In this document: positions 1 through 10,486 of the stretch, piece by piece
How the letters are laid out: each line of letters begins with the position of its first letter
Numbering within the stretch: the first letter of the stretch is position 1
Source: Pyropia yezoensis
Taxonomy: Eukaryota; Rhodophyta; Bangiophyceae; Bangiales; Bangiaceae
Direction: 5' to 3'
Length of the DNA stretch: 64,000 nt
Assembly (NCBI GenBank): GCA_009829735.1
Contig: CM020620.1
Span: 24,588,020-24,652,019 of the forward strand
Notes under the pieces: model-generated
Seen by the model: only the letters and a program-made list of their open reading frames with translations
What the model was told of the DNA's origin: nothing
Databases searched by the model: none
Program-made: the position numbers and the translations under genes

Positions 1-223
1 ACATCAGACACCAGAAGTTCCGAAGGAACAAGCTCATGCAACCGGTCACGGGACCGTACCAGACCCTACACAGAGATGATCTCTCTGTCATCACGCACTC
101 CGATACGGATATACAACGCATCAATCTCAATGATGTGACACCTGCTCCGAAGTCGGAACAGCCTCCGCCGGTACCGGCTGGGTTGCTAAATGAAGCTCTT
201 ACAACCCACCGGTCAGATGACCC
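1..223 (+). pseudogene. Element D pol, interrupted: end of integrase region leading into chromodomain
   Basis: An open + frame enters from the left edge and runs to the insertion point at 223. It contains a T-GPYQTL-type GPY/F motif followed by VITHSD, the module that closes Ty3/gypsy integrases and precedes a chromodomain. The frame resumes at 9876 after element B and one copy of the GACCC duplication are removed, with no change of phase. Before B inserted, this pol was therefore continuous here. The rest of pol, gag and the 5' LTR of D lie outside the window. Confidence 0.8.
219..223. repeat. Target-site duplication GACCC, left copy (element B)
   Basis: GACCC directly precedes the LTR terminus TGTGG at 224 and recurs at 9871-9875 directly after the other terminus. 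A 5-bp duplication is normal for Ty3/gypsy integrases. Confidence 0.9.
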
Positions 224-793
224 TGTGGTATAAACTCGATCCTCTCAGACACCTGTGACTATCCCTCGGGGGAACGGAACAGGTAACACAGAAAGGGGAA
301 CTACGAGAATGGTATGCCTGTTGCCTCACGTGCCTGCTTGCAGAGCAAACAGATGCGCACGGTAGTGCACACGGGGAAAAGGAAAGCAAACGGGCAGTTG
401 TCTTTTTCCTGAGGGCGCGGGCCAAGGTCGCCTCGCTGTTCCTCTCAGCGTGCATCTGGGGGAGCCTCGGCACATTGGCCAGGTAGCCCCCCCATGCCCC
501 CGAGTGGCCCCGACCCGAGTCTAACCTCGACAGGTCGGGGGCCACTATCACTACTAATTCTATTCCCACTCACTAATCTCACACTCGAATTCTCTCAAAT
601 CAAGTCCCTCACAAGTATGCAAAAATCCATCAGAAATCCTTCTCTCAAGTGTGGATAGCGTAGTCCACCGCATCCCAGTGCCGGGCACGGGCCACGGCCG
701 CCAGCCATCACCACACGGCGGGCGTGTTTTGGCACCTGGTGCCCTCTGGTTGCAGTCCCGGGTCGGCGCCAAGTCGGGGCCAGGGATGCTATA
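224..793 (-). repeat. Element B 3' LTR
   Basis: This 570-bp copy pairs with 9301-9870. Read on the minus strand its first bases are TATAGCAT instead of TGTAGCAT, so the terminal TG is mutated. The polypurine tract of B lies at 797-806 (CTCCCTCCCT on +), just inside the element. Confidence 0.93.
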
Positions 794-976
794 TAGCTCC
801 CTCCCTAGTCCGGCACGTCCTCGGGCCGAACCAGGTGCCACCGTGCACAGCCTCGAGCACGTCCACACCGGTGCCGAGGTCGAGCGTCTTGACCCCGGTC
901 ACGATCACCTGCTCCGATACTGCCCCCCCCCTCCTTCTTCACCTTGGCCCACTCGTTCCCCCGGACTCTGGACGTC

Positions 977-3093
977 ATGTCCAGTTCCGAGATCCGAGCT
1001 GGGCCCGTGGTTCCGGCGGCGAGTGTTGCGGAGGAGAACTCGGGTCGTCGCGCCCCTCTCCTGCCTCCGGTTCCTCGGGTGTCGGTGCCGGCGCCGGTCG
1101 CTACGGCGGGGACGGATCGGGTTCCCCCGGCTTCTGCGTTGCACCCGGTCGAGACCCCCCCGGTGGGTCTCCCGGAGATGCTTCTTGGGCAGGATCCTCT
1201 GGCGGGCCGGCGCTACTCCACGGTGGTCGGCAACGCCAGCGCGGCCCAGTGCCAACAGGATTGCTTGGACATCTGGCTCAAGGAACTCCAGCGCGGAGTC
1301 TGGACTGAGATGGACAAGACTCGTCTTCATGCGGGGGACCAGATGCGCCTGGCACAAGACCGCTCCCAGAGCTTCTCAGGTTCCTCTTGGGTTCCTTGCC
1401 TGGAGAATCTCCCCTATGCGCTGGTGCTGGATCTACCCCTGACCAAGCGTCGCGTGTCTGCGTCTGATCTCCGGTGGCCAAAGGAGGAAGGGTACGTCCA
1501 TCGGGCACTCAAGGTCTGGGACGAGGCGCTCAAGGGGTCGGGGAGCCTGAACTGCGATCCCCGTCCGGGCATGGTCGCTCTGGAGCCGCCTTACCTGACC
1601 CGGAAATACTCCAAGTTGTCGCCCGCGCGGGAGCAAGGCGAGCGACGCGGGCGCCAGCGTGACTTCATCGTGAGCTGCAACCATCAGGAGTTCTGAAAGC
1701 TGGACAAGGCCAACAGGGCGGCGTACTACCCCAAGGTCACCCGCAGCAGCAGGAAATCGAGATCCCAGTCGGTTTTGCTCCATCCAGCATCCCCTTCACC
1801 TGGTACTTCTTGGACGCCTTGACCCAGGCGTCGATCAAGGGCTCCTTTCACTCGATCCCGTACATGATGTACACCTCCGAGTTGACGGTCTTGGCGGCCA
1901 ACCACTGGCTCCACGAGGTCTTGGTGTCCAACCGGCTTTGGTTCCTCCCCGACCTCCTGATGGTCTGGATCGTTGACAAGTTGACCGTCGACTTCCTGTG
2001 CAGCCAGGACGAGGAGTACAAGGAGCTCTTCCAGGCGATGATCGACTTCCGGCGTCGTCTGCCGGTGCAGGACCGGGGCTTCTTGAACGCGATCGCCGAC
2101 CAGAACAGCCCGCGTCGGGATGGCTCCGGTTGGGTGCAGCTGGTCTACCAGTCTTCTCCGGCCAAGGTGCAGCTTGCGACGCCGCTTCCGGCGTGGCCGC
2201 AGCTATGTCGCTTTCCTGCCCCGGTCGCCCTCGATCTCCTGCCAACTGGACCGCCGGTGCAAGAGTCGGGATGGGCCGCGGCGGTCGGTCGGGCGTCTGC
2301 GGCGGCTCCGCTTGCTCCTGTTGCACCTGTCGCCCCGGTGGCTTCGCCTGGACCGTCGCCGGCGCGTTTGCGCCCTGCTCCGTCTGTGCCGGTGCTTCAA
2401 GCTCCTCCGGCACCGCGCTTGTCTGCAGCGAGTCCGGGCGTGGCCGTGCGGTCGCCAACTACTCCGGCCGTTCTGCCTCGGGCGCCTTTTTCAAACGTCG
2501 GCGGTCCTGTACCTCTTCTTGAGTTGGGAACTCCGGTTTCTGGGGCTCTTGTGGACCGTCCGGAAGTAGCAACCTGGGCCCGGTTACAGATCCCGGCGCC
2601 GATTCTGCGCCTTACCTGCTTTCGGGTGCCTGACTGGTACCTGAACCAAGGTGCCCCGACATGCGACCAGTACGACGTCGGTATGATTGAAGACCAGCTA
2701 GGTCGTCTTCCGGTACAGGTTGCAGTCGTCGGGTCCTCCCTGGTGCTGGGTACGTACGCCAGCGTCTTGAACAACGTGGTTGACCGGGTGTCTGCTTGCG
2801 CGGACAGCGGCCAGATGTCGGACAGCCCGGTGGTTGGCGAACTTCTGACGACTGTGACGCGGCATGGCTTGGCCCAGCCGTGGTCAGAGACCTTCACTGG
2901 CTTCCACGGGCGCCAACAGGCATATCTGGATGAGCGGGAGCGCCCGGCAACTACCGCTACTACTCCGATGACGTCATACGTGGAAGCGCCTCGCCCACCG
3001 CACTACGTCATCCCGCCTTCCTCCGGTTCCTGTCGTGCCGCGGAGGCAGCGCTGGAGGACGCTCCCGCGGCGCAGCGTCCGCGCTGGGAGTAG
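977..3093 (+). pseudogene. Antisense ORF of element B (aORF), broken
   Basis: This long reading frame runs opposite to B's gag-pol, between the 3' LTR and the end of pol, and overlaps the last 86 bp of pol tail-to-tail. It starts at ATG 977 (MSSSEI) and is open to a TGA at 1696-1698, after SCNHQEF. It then resumes in another frame at about 1740 (EIPVGF, FTWYFLDALTQ) and runs to 3093. Blocks such as PPYLTRKY and EIPVGF match the antisense ORF of element E (PPYLRDFD, EVPYGF), and the C-terminal part is also found in C and RE1. The centre is Pro/Ala-rich. I recognise no known domain. Antisense ORFs in this position are known from some plant Ty3/gypsy elements, but no function can be read from the sequence. 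Confidence 0.7.
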
Positions 3094-6000
3094 TACTTGG
3101 AGGCGAGAAGGGTGAGAGTCTTGGGAGAAGCGAGGAGGGAAGAGGCGGAGAGAAGGGTTGCCCGAGCGGGTGCTTGTTTTTCTTGATAGTTCCATGCTTG
3201 CCTTGCGTGTTTTCCTTGATATACCCGTTCCCTTCTTCCCACTCCTCTTGTTCCGCGTCAGATGCGGGTGAGCTCTGCTCGTCCCGTGGGTCTTGATCAG
3301 CCCCTTCCTCCTGGTCCTCCTTCGAGTCCGACTCCAGGATCTTGCCGGCTTTTGCCACCGGAGTGCCCTCAATCCCGATCCGTCGCGTGTACGCGCAGAC
3401 GTCCGCAATGGGTAACCGGTTTGAGGGTTCCCAGGTATCATCTGCCGGGTTAAAACCAAACCAGCGTACTCGCAGGTACAAGCGCCCGTCTCTCCAGGCG
3501 TGTTCGACAAACTTGACGTAGACATATTCTCGGCCTTCTTCTTGGGATAGCCAGGGTACCGCGGCCCGCTTGCGCCAGGTCAAGTCCCGTTTGCTTGGCG
3601 GAGGCGCTCGGGTGACATGGTCGCTGCTCACCCGGTACGGGGAGCCATCCACGTCTAGAGGAAAGGTCCAGCCATCCGTATTCAGGATCTCATGAGGTCC
3701 ATCCGTCTTGAAGTCCAGCTTCCCCCGGGTCTTGCTATGGTTGTCCACAAAAACCCAGTCGCCACCACCCAGTTCCTTGTTCTTTTCCCGGACTCCTTTG
3801 TCATAGTCCCGCTTGTATCGCTCCTGGGTCTTTGTGATTGACTCCTTGACTCTTCGGAGCAGGAGCATCAGTTGTTCCAGAAACTCATCCTCTGCCTTGG
3901 GACCTGACTTCAGGGTAGACTGGAGACCGTCTGGTATTCTTTCCAGGGAGAAGTTGGTCAGCCGCCTTGGGGTGACAAAGTCGAGTGGAGCGACCCCCGT
4001 TGTCCTGTGAACTCGGGAGTTGTAGGCTAGAGTGAGGACAGCCAGGAGCTCGTCCCAGTCTTCTTGGTGCTCCTCCACGTAGTGCCGCAGCATGTCCACC
4101 AGGGCCCGGTTGAATCGTTCCACCAGGCCGTTCATTTGCGGGTGGTACGTCGTGGTGGACAAGTTCTTGATACCCATCAGGTCACAGACTCCTTGGAAGA
4201 ACCGGGATGCAAACTGGGGACTATTGTCGGTTAAGACGGAGTCTGGAGGGCCGTAGGCAGCTATCCAGTACTCGCAGAAGGCTGACGTAACATCCAGGGC
4301 CGTAATGGTCCTCAGCGAGATCGCTCGAGTGAACTTGGAGAACCAGTCACAAATGATGAGCAGGTATATGTTGCCACTGGATATTTCAGGTAGAAGCCCC
4401 AGGATATCCACGCTTAAGCTTGCAAAGGGCTCCGCCGCAGGAAATAGGCGTAGCTTAGAAGTCTTCTTCCTCTGGGACAACCGGTTCCTTGCACACGAAA
4501 CACAAGCCTCCAGGTGCTTATGGACGTCACTGGCCATGGTTTCCCAGTAGAAATGTCGTCGCATTGAAGCATGCATCCGATTGATACCAGGATGTCCGGC
4601 CAGGGGAGACGAGTGCTCCAGGCGGAGGATGTCACCTCGTAGACTCCGGGGTACGTAGACTTGAGTTGCCCCATCGAAGGGTGACACCCGTACCAGGAGT
4701 CCATCTGTAGACTCGGAGAAGCGACTGTTCCGGTTCAGGTCCATTTGGTGGCGAAGCTCCAAGCAATGTGGATCCGTCAGTTGTGCCTCCAGCATCCGGT
4801 GAATGGTTACCGGTTGATGAGCTTCAGGTGACTCGTACAGGGGAGCATGCCAGCCACGTCCGACATTCGGGAGGATGAAACAAGGTATTTCCTCCGGGAT
4901 AGGACCGGTGTCAGCTGCAGGAGTCTCCAGCCGGGACATGGTGTCGGCGCAGTGGTGCTCCCTCCCTGCTCTGGTGCACACCTTGTACTTGAAGTCCAAA
5001 AGGCGTAAGCGCCACCGGGCGACCCGTCCTTCGCTGCTGTCCATGCACAGCAGCCACCTTAAGCTGGCGTGGTCCGTCCGGATGAGGAGCTCTTGTCCTT
5101 CAAGATATGGGCGTAACAGGAAGCGAGCTCAGACGACCGCCAAGCACTCGCGCTCCGTCGTGGAATAGTTCGTCTCGGCTGGAGTCAGGACGTGGCTGTA
5201 GTAGCCTATCGGGAGGAAGTGCCCATCAGGTTGCTGCTGGAGTAGAGAGCACCCCACCTGGACGCCACAGGCATTATCAGTCTTCAGGACAAACTGGCCC
5301 TCCCGCTTGGGTGATGCCAGTACTGGAGTGGTGGTTAGGCGCTTCTTGAGCTCTTCGAAGGCCGCGATCTGCTTCTCGTCGAACACCGGGAGTTGTGCGG
5401 GAAGCTTCTTGCTGGTGAGCTTGGTCAATGGCCGGGCAATCAGGGCATAGTCCCTGACGAACCGGCGGTAGACGTTGCACATACCCAGGAAGCTCTTGAG
5501 TTCCGTCTGGGTCTTAGGTTGCCGTGCATGCCGGAGGGCCTTGATGTTCTTCTCCTCGACCCGGAGCTTTCCCGGACTCAGCACGTGTCCCTGGTACTGC
5601 ACCTCAGTCTCAAACAGGTGGCACTTCTCGGCCTTCAGGGTAACTCCCGCCTTGGATACGAGAGCCAGGATCTCTCGAAGGTGTTTCAGGTGTTCCGCTG
5701 GGGTCTTGGAGAAAACGATAATGTCGTCCAGGTAGACCAAACATGTTCTCCACCTTAGCCCCGACAGGATGATGTCGATCGCTCCCTGGAAGGTCGCCGG
5801 GGCATTGATCAGACCAAAAAGAAGACGTTTGCATCGGAGTAGTCCCAGGTGGCACGTGAAGATAGTCTTGTCCTTGTCCTCGTCAGACAGAGGGATCTGC
5901 CAGTAACCGGCATTACAATCCAGCAGCGAGAAGAGGGTGGCGTCACCAAGAAAGTTGATGCAATCATCCATCCGGGGTATCGGGTATACATCCTTGACTG

Positions 6001-7342
6001 TCATCTCGTTCAGGCGCCTGTAGTCAACGCAGAAACGGAAGTGACCGCCAGGTTTCGGGACGACTACCATCGGGAAGGCCCACTCGCCATCACACGGCTC
6101 GATAACATCCATCTTGAGCATCTTGTTAACCTGCTTCTCAATCTCATCCCGGCGATGAGGTCCCGCCCAGTATGGTTGCAGGTGCACTGGCTTTGCATCT
6201 GGCTTGAGTTGAATCCGGTGTAGAGTGGCGTCCATCTTGCCCAGCTCTCCAGACCACAGGTGCCGATATTCCTGGAGAAGCTTCTCCAGTGCCTTCTTCA
6301 AGTCGGGAGGAACATTTTCTTGTTTGACCTTCGGCATCCCGGGTGGTGCTTGTTCGGGCGTCGGAGTGGCGCTGCCAGCCTGCTCTTGTTTCGCAGGTAC
6401 GTCTAAGGCCGTCAAGTTGGATGCCAGCTCTTGTTGCAGGTTCAAGAGGTCCTCCTTGCTCATAGGACGGGCGGACATCCGGTAAGGCTCTGCTGTACCA
6501 AGTCGGGTGCCCTTGGCGAGGGAAATTAGCTTTCGGCTCACGTTGACGATCAGCACCGAGATCGAGGTGTGCCTTTCTACCTTCTTGTGATGTCCGTGGG
6601 CCAAGTATAACCGGTGTTTCGCCAGAAACTCCTTACGTCCGTAGATCAGGCATTCACCCGTTGTCCGGATGGTCAGTTGAACTTTCGTCTCCTAACGAGG
6701 AGGGAGGAGCACCGGTTTGGAGAGAGTCACTGTAGAGGGTGGGATGCGTTCCCTCTTGTTCTTGACTACACGAACCTTGGCGTCCAGATGCTCCAACACC
6801 GGCGACACAAACCCATGGTTGAACTGCACCTTTCCTTCCCCGGGCAGGATACTGTTGACATGCTGCTTCTGGAAGTCCCAGCCTAGGATACGGGGGACTG
6901 ATCGGGTCTTGACTACTAGAAATGGAAAAAGCATGGGTTCATTGTTGACATAGATGGCGACAAAAAGGCGGTCAAGCGGTCGTAAGATTTGTCCCGAAGC
7001 GTGTACAGTCCGGCTGTTGATAGGGGCTCTCCAGGCTTGTTGACGCCAGCCCGGAGGTAACAGGTTCTTAGTGTTGACGCTTGGTCCGGCTCCAGGGTCA
7101 ACCACCGGAGTACCAGCTTGGGGAAGGCTATCCCCCACACGCATACGAGCATAAATCTTGAGGTTTTCCTTACGCAGGACAAGCAAGGTCCCCTTGAGCA
7201 AACAAGGTGTCCAGGCGGCTACCAGTTAAGCAGGTAACCGCCGTCCCTTCTCCCGGCACGCAAGAAGAGAACAGGTAGAAGTACCCTGCCGTCGGAGGTT
7301 TGGGAAGACACTTGGGGAGAGCGCCTGCCCTACTCGTTTCCC
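3008..7342 (-). pseudogene. Element B pol (protease-RT-RNase H-integrase-chromodomain), three nonsense codons
   Basis: Minus-strand pol frame, in the -1 phase relative to gag, is open from the slippery site at 7336-7342 to 3008 except for three stops: TAA at 7226-7228, TAG at 6692-6694 and TGA at 5129-5131. RE1 has CAA, TCG and TGG at the corresponding codons. RT retains YLDD, the integrase has the zinc-binding H/C set and PDSVLTDN followed by SPQF, and a chromodomain with WFGFNPADDTWEP precedes an acidic tail. In RE1 the protease site is DTGA; in B it reads DPGA, so the catalytic aspartate motif is altered as well. No functional pol is expected. Confidence 0.85.
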
Positions 7343-9091
7343 GGGTCCGAGGAGTCCTTAGAGGTTTCGGTCTCCAGGTCAAAGTCCGTAGGAGCTTCCC
7401 TTCCCAGAGCCTCCGTGATGCTCTGTAAGGTTGCCACTCGGATTGCGTGTACCTGTGCCTTGTCAATCTTGGAGGGTGCTCGCTGGTCAGCCCAGTTGAC
7501 CGCCTTGGCAAACACCAATCCTTGACGCTTGAGTTTCTCCTGGAGGTCCTTGGGAATGGTCCGGCACTTGTAGGACATGTGGTCCTCCTTCTGGCACAGC
7601 CAACAGGACCGGAACCGCTGGTTCTTGACCTGCTTGGGGGCGACCAGGGAAGGTTGCTCCTTAGAAACGAAGCCGCCCCACTTGTCTTCTGACCCCACGG
7701 GTGAGGCCTCGCCTACTGCGAGTACCGGTACAGGGCTATCACCTCCCTTATACTTGTCTGGTCCGGGACGAACGCGCGACAACGGCTTGGGAGTTGATAC
7801 CATGGGAGCCTGGAGGGCCTTGGCTTGCCGGTAAGTGCCCTGAATGTAGGCCATCAACTGCTGGAAGGTATGTTCTCGATGTTCCTGGTTGTAGTTCTCC
7901 GCGTCCACTTGAAGATATTCACGGAGCCCTTCCGAGAAGATCGTCTTGAGCCTGTCCTCAGGGTAAACGTTGCCACAAGCATCGCTCATCTCCCGGACAC
8001 GACGAGCGAAGGCCTCTGGAGTCTCTTGTCTTCCCATGGCTGCCCGGTTCAACCTGCCGACTGCCTTGCGCAGGGAGTCCGCGTCAGCGTAGTTGGACAG
8101 GAGCCAGTTGACCGCTTCCTGGAAGCTCTTAACGGTACGCCCGACAATGTGTCCGACAGAGTCTGGTAGAACCTGTGCGAACCGCTGTTCCGCTTCTCCG
8201 GTCATGAAGTTAACCAGGAAGTAGAGAGCCTTGCCATCGGACACATCGTTGTCGTTCCATGCCTTGACAAACCGGCGCAGGAAGGCAAAGATAAGCGCCG
8301 GTCTCTTTCCGGAAAACTTAGGATGTCCCCCGAAGCTCGGCTGCATTCGCCGGTTCAGGGATGCCATCTTCTTGGCCATCTTCCGAGTGTAACCTTGGTC
8401 TTGGTTCTCCAGCCGGTAGTTGCCCCAGTACGTGACCTTGTTCAGGGTGGCATCTCTCACTTGGTGGGCAGGGAAATCAAACTCGACTAGCCTGCGCCGG
8501 GTGGGACCATGGGATTCGTCCCAGTCATACCCCTCCTCAGAGCTGGAGGAACTGGTCTCGCTGGTCCTAGAGCGACGGCGACGACGCCGACGCCTCCGGC
8601 TGCTCCGGTTACCAGTCTTGGAGCTCCCCGCCCCATAGGATGCAAGAGGATGAATAGCTTGGCCGGTCCCAGGAGTCGAGGTCTCAGGGTGACCCGTAGA
8701 ACCAGTTACAGCGGTGCCTCTCGCACTGCTAGTGCCCACAGGAGGAAGTGTATACACCCAGCTGCCGTGTGTGGGTCCAGGAGTAAACACACCAGGGGCT
8801 ATCCCTTGGAGGTAGAGGAGTAGAACCGACAGGAGGGAGACGTCTGCTGCGAGTGAACTCAAACGCCGTTGACTCCGGGGTGACTCCCACAGGAGAAACA
8901 GCCGGAGGAACGGGAGCAGGAGGTACTTGGCCGCCTGTAGACTCCAGTCCGCTACCGGATGTCATACCCAGGTCTGCTTCACCCGTAGGGAGAACGCCGG
9001 GTTGGGCACCGTCCCCCGCGGTGACCAGGGATGCGTCAAGGAACGCGGGGTCTACCCCTTCGGGCACCGTCGTGCCAGGGATGGTAGCCAT
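7330..9091 (-). pseudogene. Element B gag, frameshifted
   Basis: It aligns with RE1 gag throughout. The likely start is the ATG at 9091 (MATIPGTT); the N-terminal third is Pro/Thr-rich. A frameshift near 8790-8800 moves the reading into the frame that continues to the TAG at 7330-7332. The downstream part keeps the Arg-rich stretch, the capsid-like block KKMASLNRRMQPS, and a CCHC knuckle CWLCQKEDHMSYKC. The gag end retains the heptamer GGGAAAC (complement of 7336-7342) used for the shift into pol. Confidence 0.85.
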
Positions 9092-9278
9092 GTTGGTCTT
9101 TTGACAGCCACAGTACAGTTGCCTGCGTGTCCAAAGATCGCAAGACCACAAGAGAGGGGTTGGAGAGCCAGGAATGGTGTTCCCATAAACGGGTGCACAT
9201 AGTTCCCAAACCACAAGAAAGGAGAAAACAGGAACAACCCAACCGCTGCTCAAAAATGTCTCTTCTTAAGCACTCCAA

Positions 9279-9296
9279 TCCCCTGCTGCTCCACCA
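9279..9296 (-). other. Primer binding site of element B
   Basis: On the minus strand this is TGGTGGAGCAGCAGGGGA, four bases after the 5' LTR end. It complements a tRNA 3' end finishing in CCA. The same 18 bases are found in C, E, G and RE1. Confidence 0.85.
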
Positions 9297-9300
9297 GATA

Positions 9301-9870
9301 TGTGGTACAAACTCAATCCTCTCAGACACCTGTGAATATCCTTCGGGGGAAGGGGACAGGTAACACAGAAAGGGGAACTAAGAAAATGGTATGCCTGTTG
9401 CCTCTCGTGCCTGCTTGCAGAGCAAACAGATACGCACGATAGTGCACACGGGGAAAAGGAAAGCAAACGGGCAGTTGTCTTTTTCCTGAGGGCGCGGGCC
9501 AACGGCGCCTCGCTGTCCCTCTTAGCGTGCATCTGGGGGAGCCTCGGCACATTGGCCAGGTAGCCCCCCCATGCCCCCGAGTGGCCCCGACCCGAGTCTA
9601 ATCTCGTCAGGTCGGGGGCCACTATCACTACTAATTCTATTCCCACTCACTAATCTCACACTCGAATTCTCTCAAATCAAGTCCCTCACAAGTATGCAAA
9701 AACCCATCAGAAATCCCTCTCTCAAGTGTGCATAGCGTAGTCCACCGCATCCCAGTGCCGGGCACGGGCCATGGCCGCCAGCCATCACCACACGGCGGGC
9801 GGGTTCTGGCACCTGGTGCCCTCTGGTTGCAGTCCCGGGTCGGCGCCAAGTCGGGGCCAGGGATGCTACA
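9301..9870 (-). repeat. Element B 5' LTR
   Basis: This 570-bp LTR runs on the minus strand from TGTAGCAT (ending at + position 9870) to TACCACA (9301). It pairs with 224-793. The canonical TG...CA ends are intact. Confidence 0.93.
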
Positions 9871-9875
9871 GACCC
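9871..9875. repeat. Target-site duplication GACCC, right copy (element B)
   Basis: Matches 219-223 exactly and abuts the TGTAGCAT end of B. Confidence 0.9.
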
Positions 9876-10059
9876 GGTGGGACCGGGTGGGATTCCATAC
9901 CAAGTAGAGAGCGTGGTCGGACACACCGACCCGGAACTACCAGGACCCTGGTACGTCAAGGTGATGTGGGTTGGATACGACTCACTCACCTGGGAACAGG
10001 CGGCGAATATACCCCGCCAACTTCTCATGCCTTACATGAGGCGACGACGCCTACAGTAA
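9876..10059 (+). pseudogene. Element D pol, C-terminal chromodomain
   Basis: This is the continuation of the frame at 1-223. It reads GGIPYQVESVVGHT, then WYVKVMWVGYDSLTWEQ and ends with a basic RRRRLQ and TAA. The pattern (Y-x-V-E-x-V-hydrophobic-G-H, then V-W-V-G-Y-x-x-x-x-x-T-W-E) is that of a chromodomain, which in chromoviruses helps direct integration to particular chromatin. Confidence 0.8.
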
Positions 10060-10486
10060 CAACCCAACCGACACCGACTTCGGCTGTTGGGGGGTGAGGC
10101 TTATACCTACTAAGTGGGGTGTCACATTGATTCGGCAAGACTTCGGTTCACTAAGTTGGAGCGGACTTAGGCAAACTACGTAAGCTACTGACTTTTACAA
10201 GTTTACTTGAAGGAGATGACTAACTCCGACAATTTCAAAGTAACCTGAGGCTTACACCTAGGTAAACCTTCATCCGTGGGGTAAGTGACGGACCAAGGAA
10301 GGTTGACCTTCATGAGTATTAACCAACCAGGAGGGGTTAAGGCGCGAGAGAAAGAGGCAGGCCACTGCTAAGGCAGACGGGGTACTCCCGAAAGGCAGGC
10401 ATTGGTATCATGCAGGCGACCCAGCGGGGGATTAGTTTGTTCTCACTACGACCCGGTCACCATAAGGGTCACCGGGTCCCTCTCTC
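10060..10486. other. Element D, non-coding gap between pol and antisense ORF
   Basis: About 430 bp separate the pol stop from the stop of the oppositely oriented ORF. I see no ORF, RNA or repeat here. Confidence 0.5.

Larger units (their letters stand above)
224..9870 (-). mobile_element. Element B: Ty3/gypsy chromovirus-type LTR retrotransposon, full length, decayed
   Basis: The element is 9647 bp, transcribed on the minus strand, with 570-bp LTRs at both ends, a PBS, gag, pol (protease, RT, RNase H, integrase, chromodomain) and an antisense ORF between pol and the 3' LTR. GACCC flanks it. It belongs to the same family as RE1 (32513-40511) and C. By eye the two LTRs differ at about 24 of 570 positions, and gag and pol carry stops and a frameshift, so it is an old copy. 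It sits head-to-head inside pol of element D. Confidence 0.95.

Noticed and set aside
651..868. ORFs inside the B/C/RE1 LTRs, repeated in every copy
   Set aside because: They fall within LTR sequence, and their edges change with LTR substitutions; no evidence of a protein.
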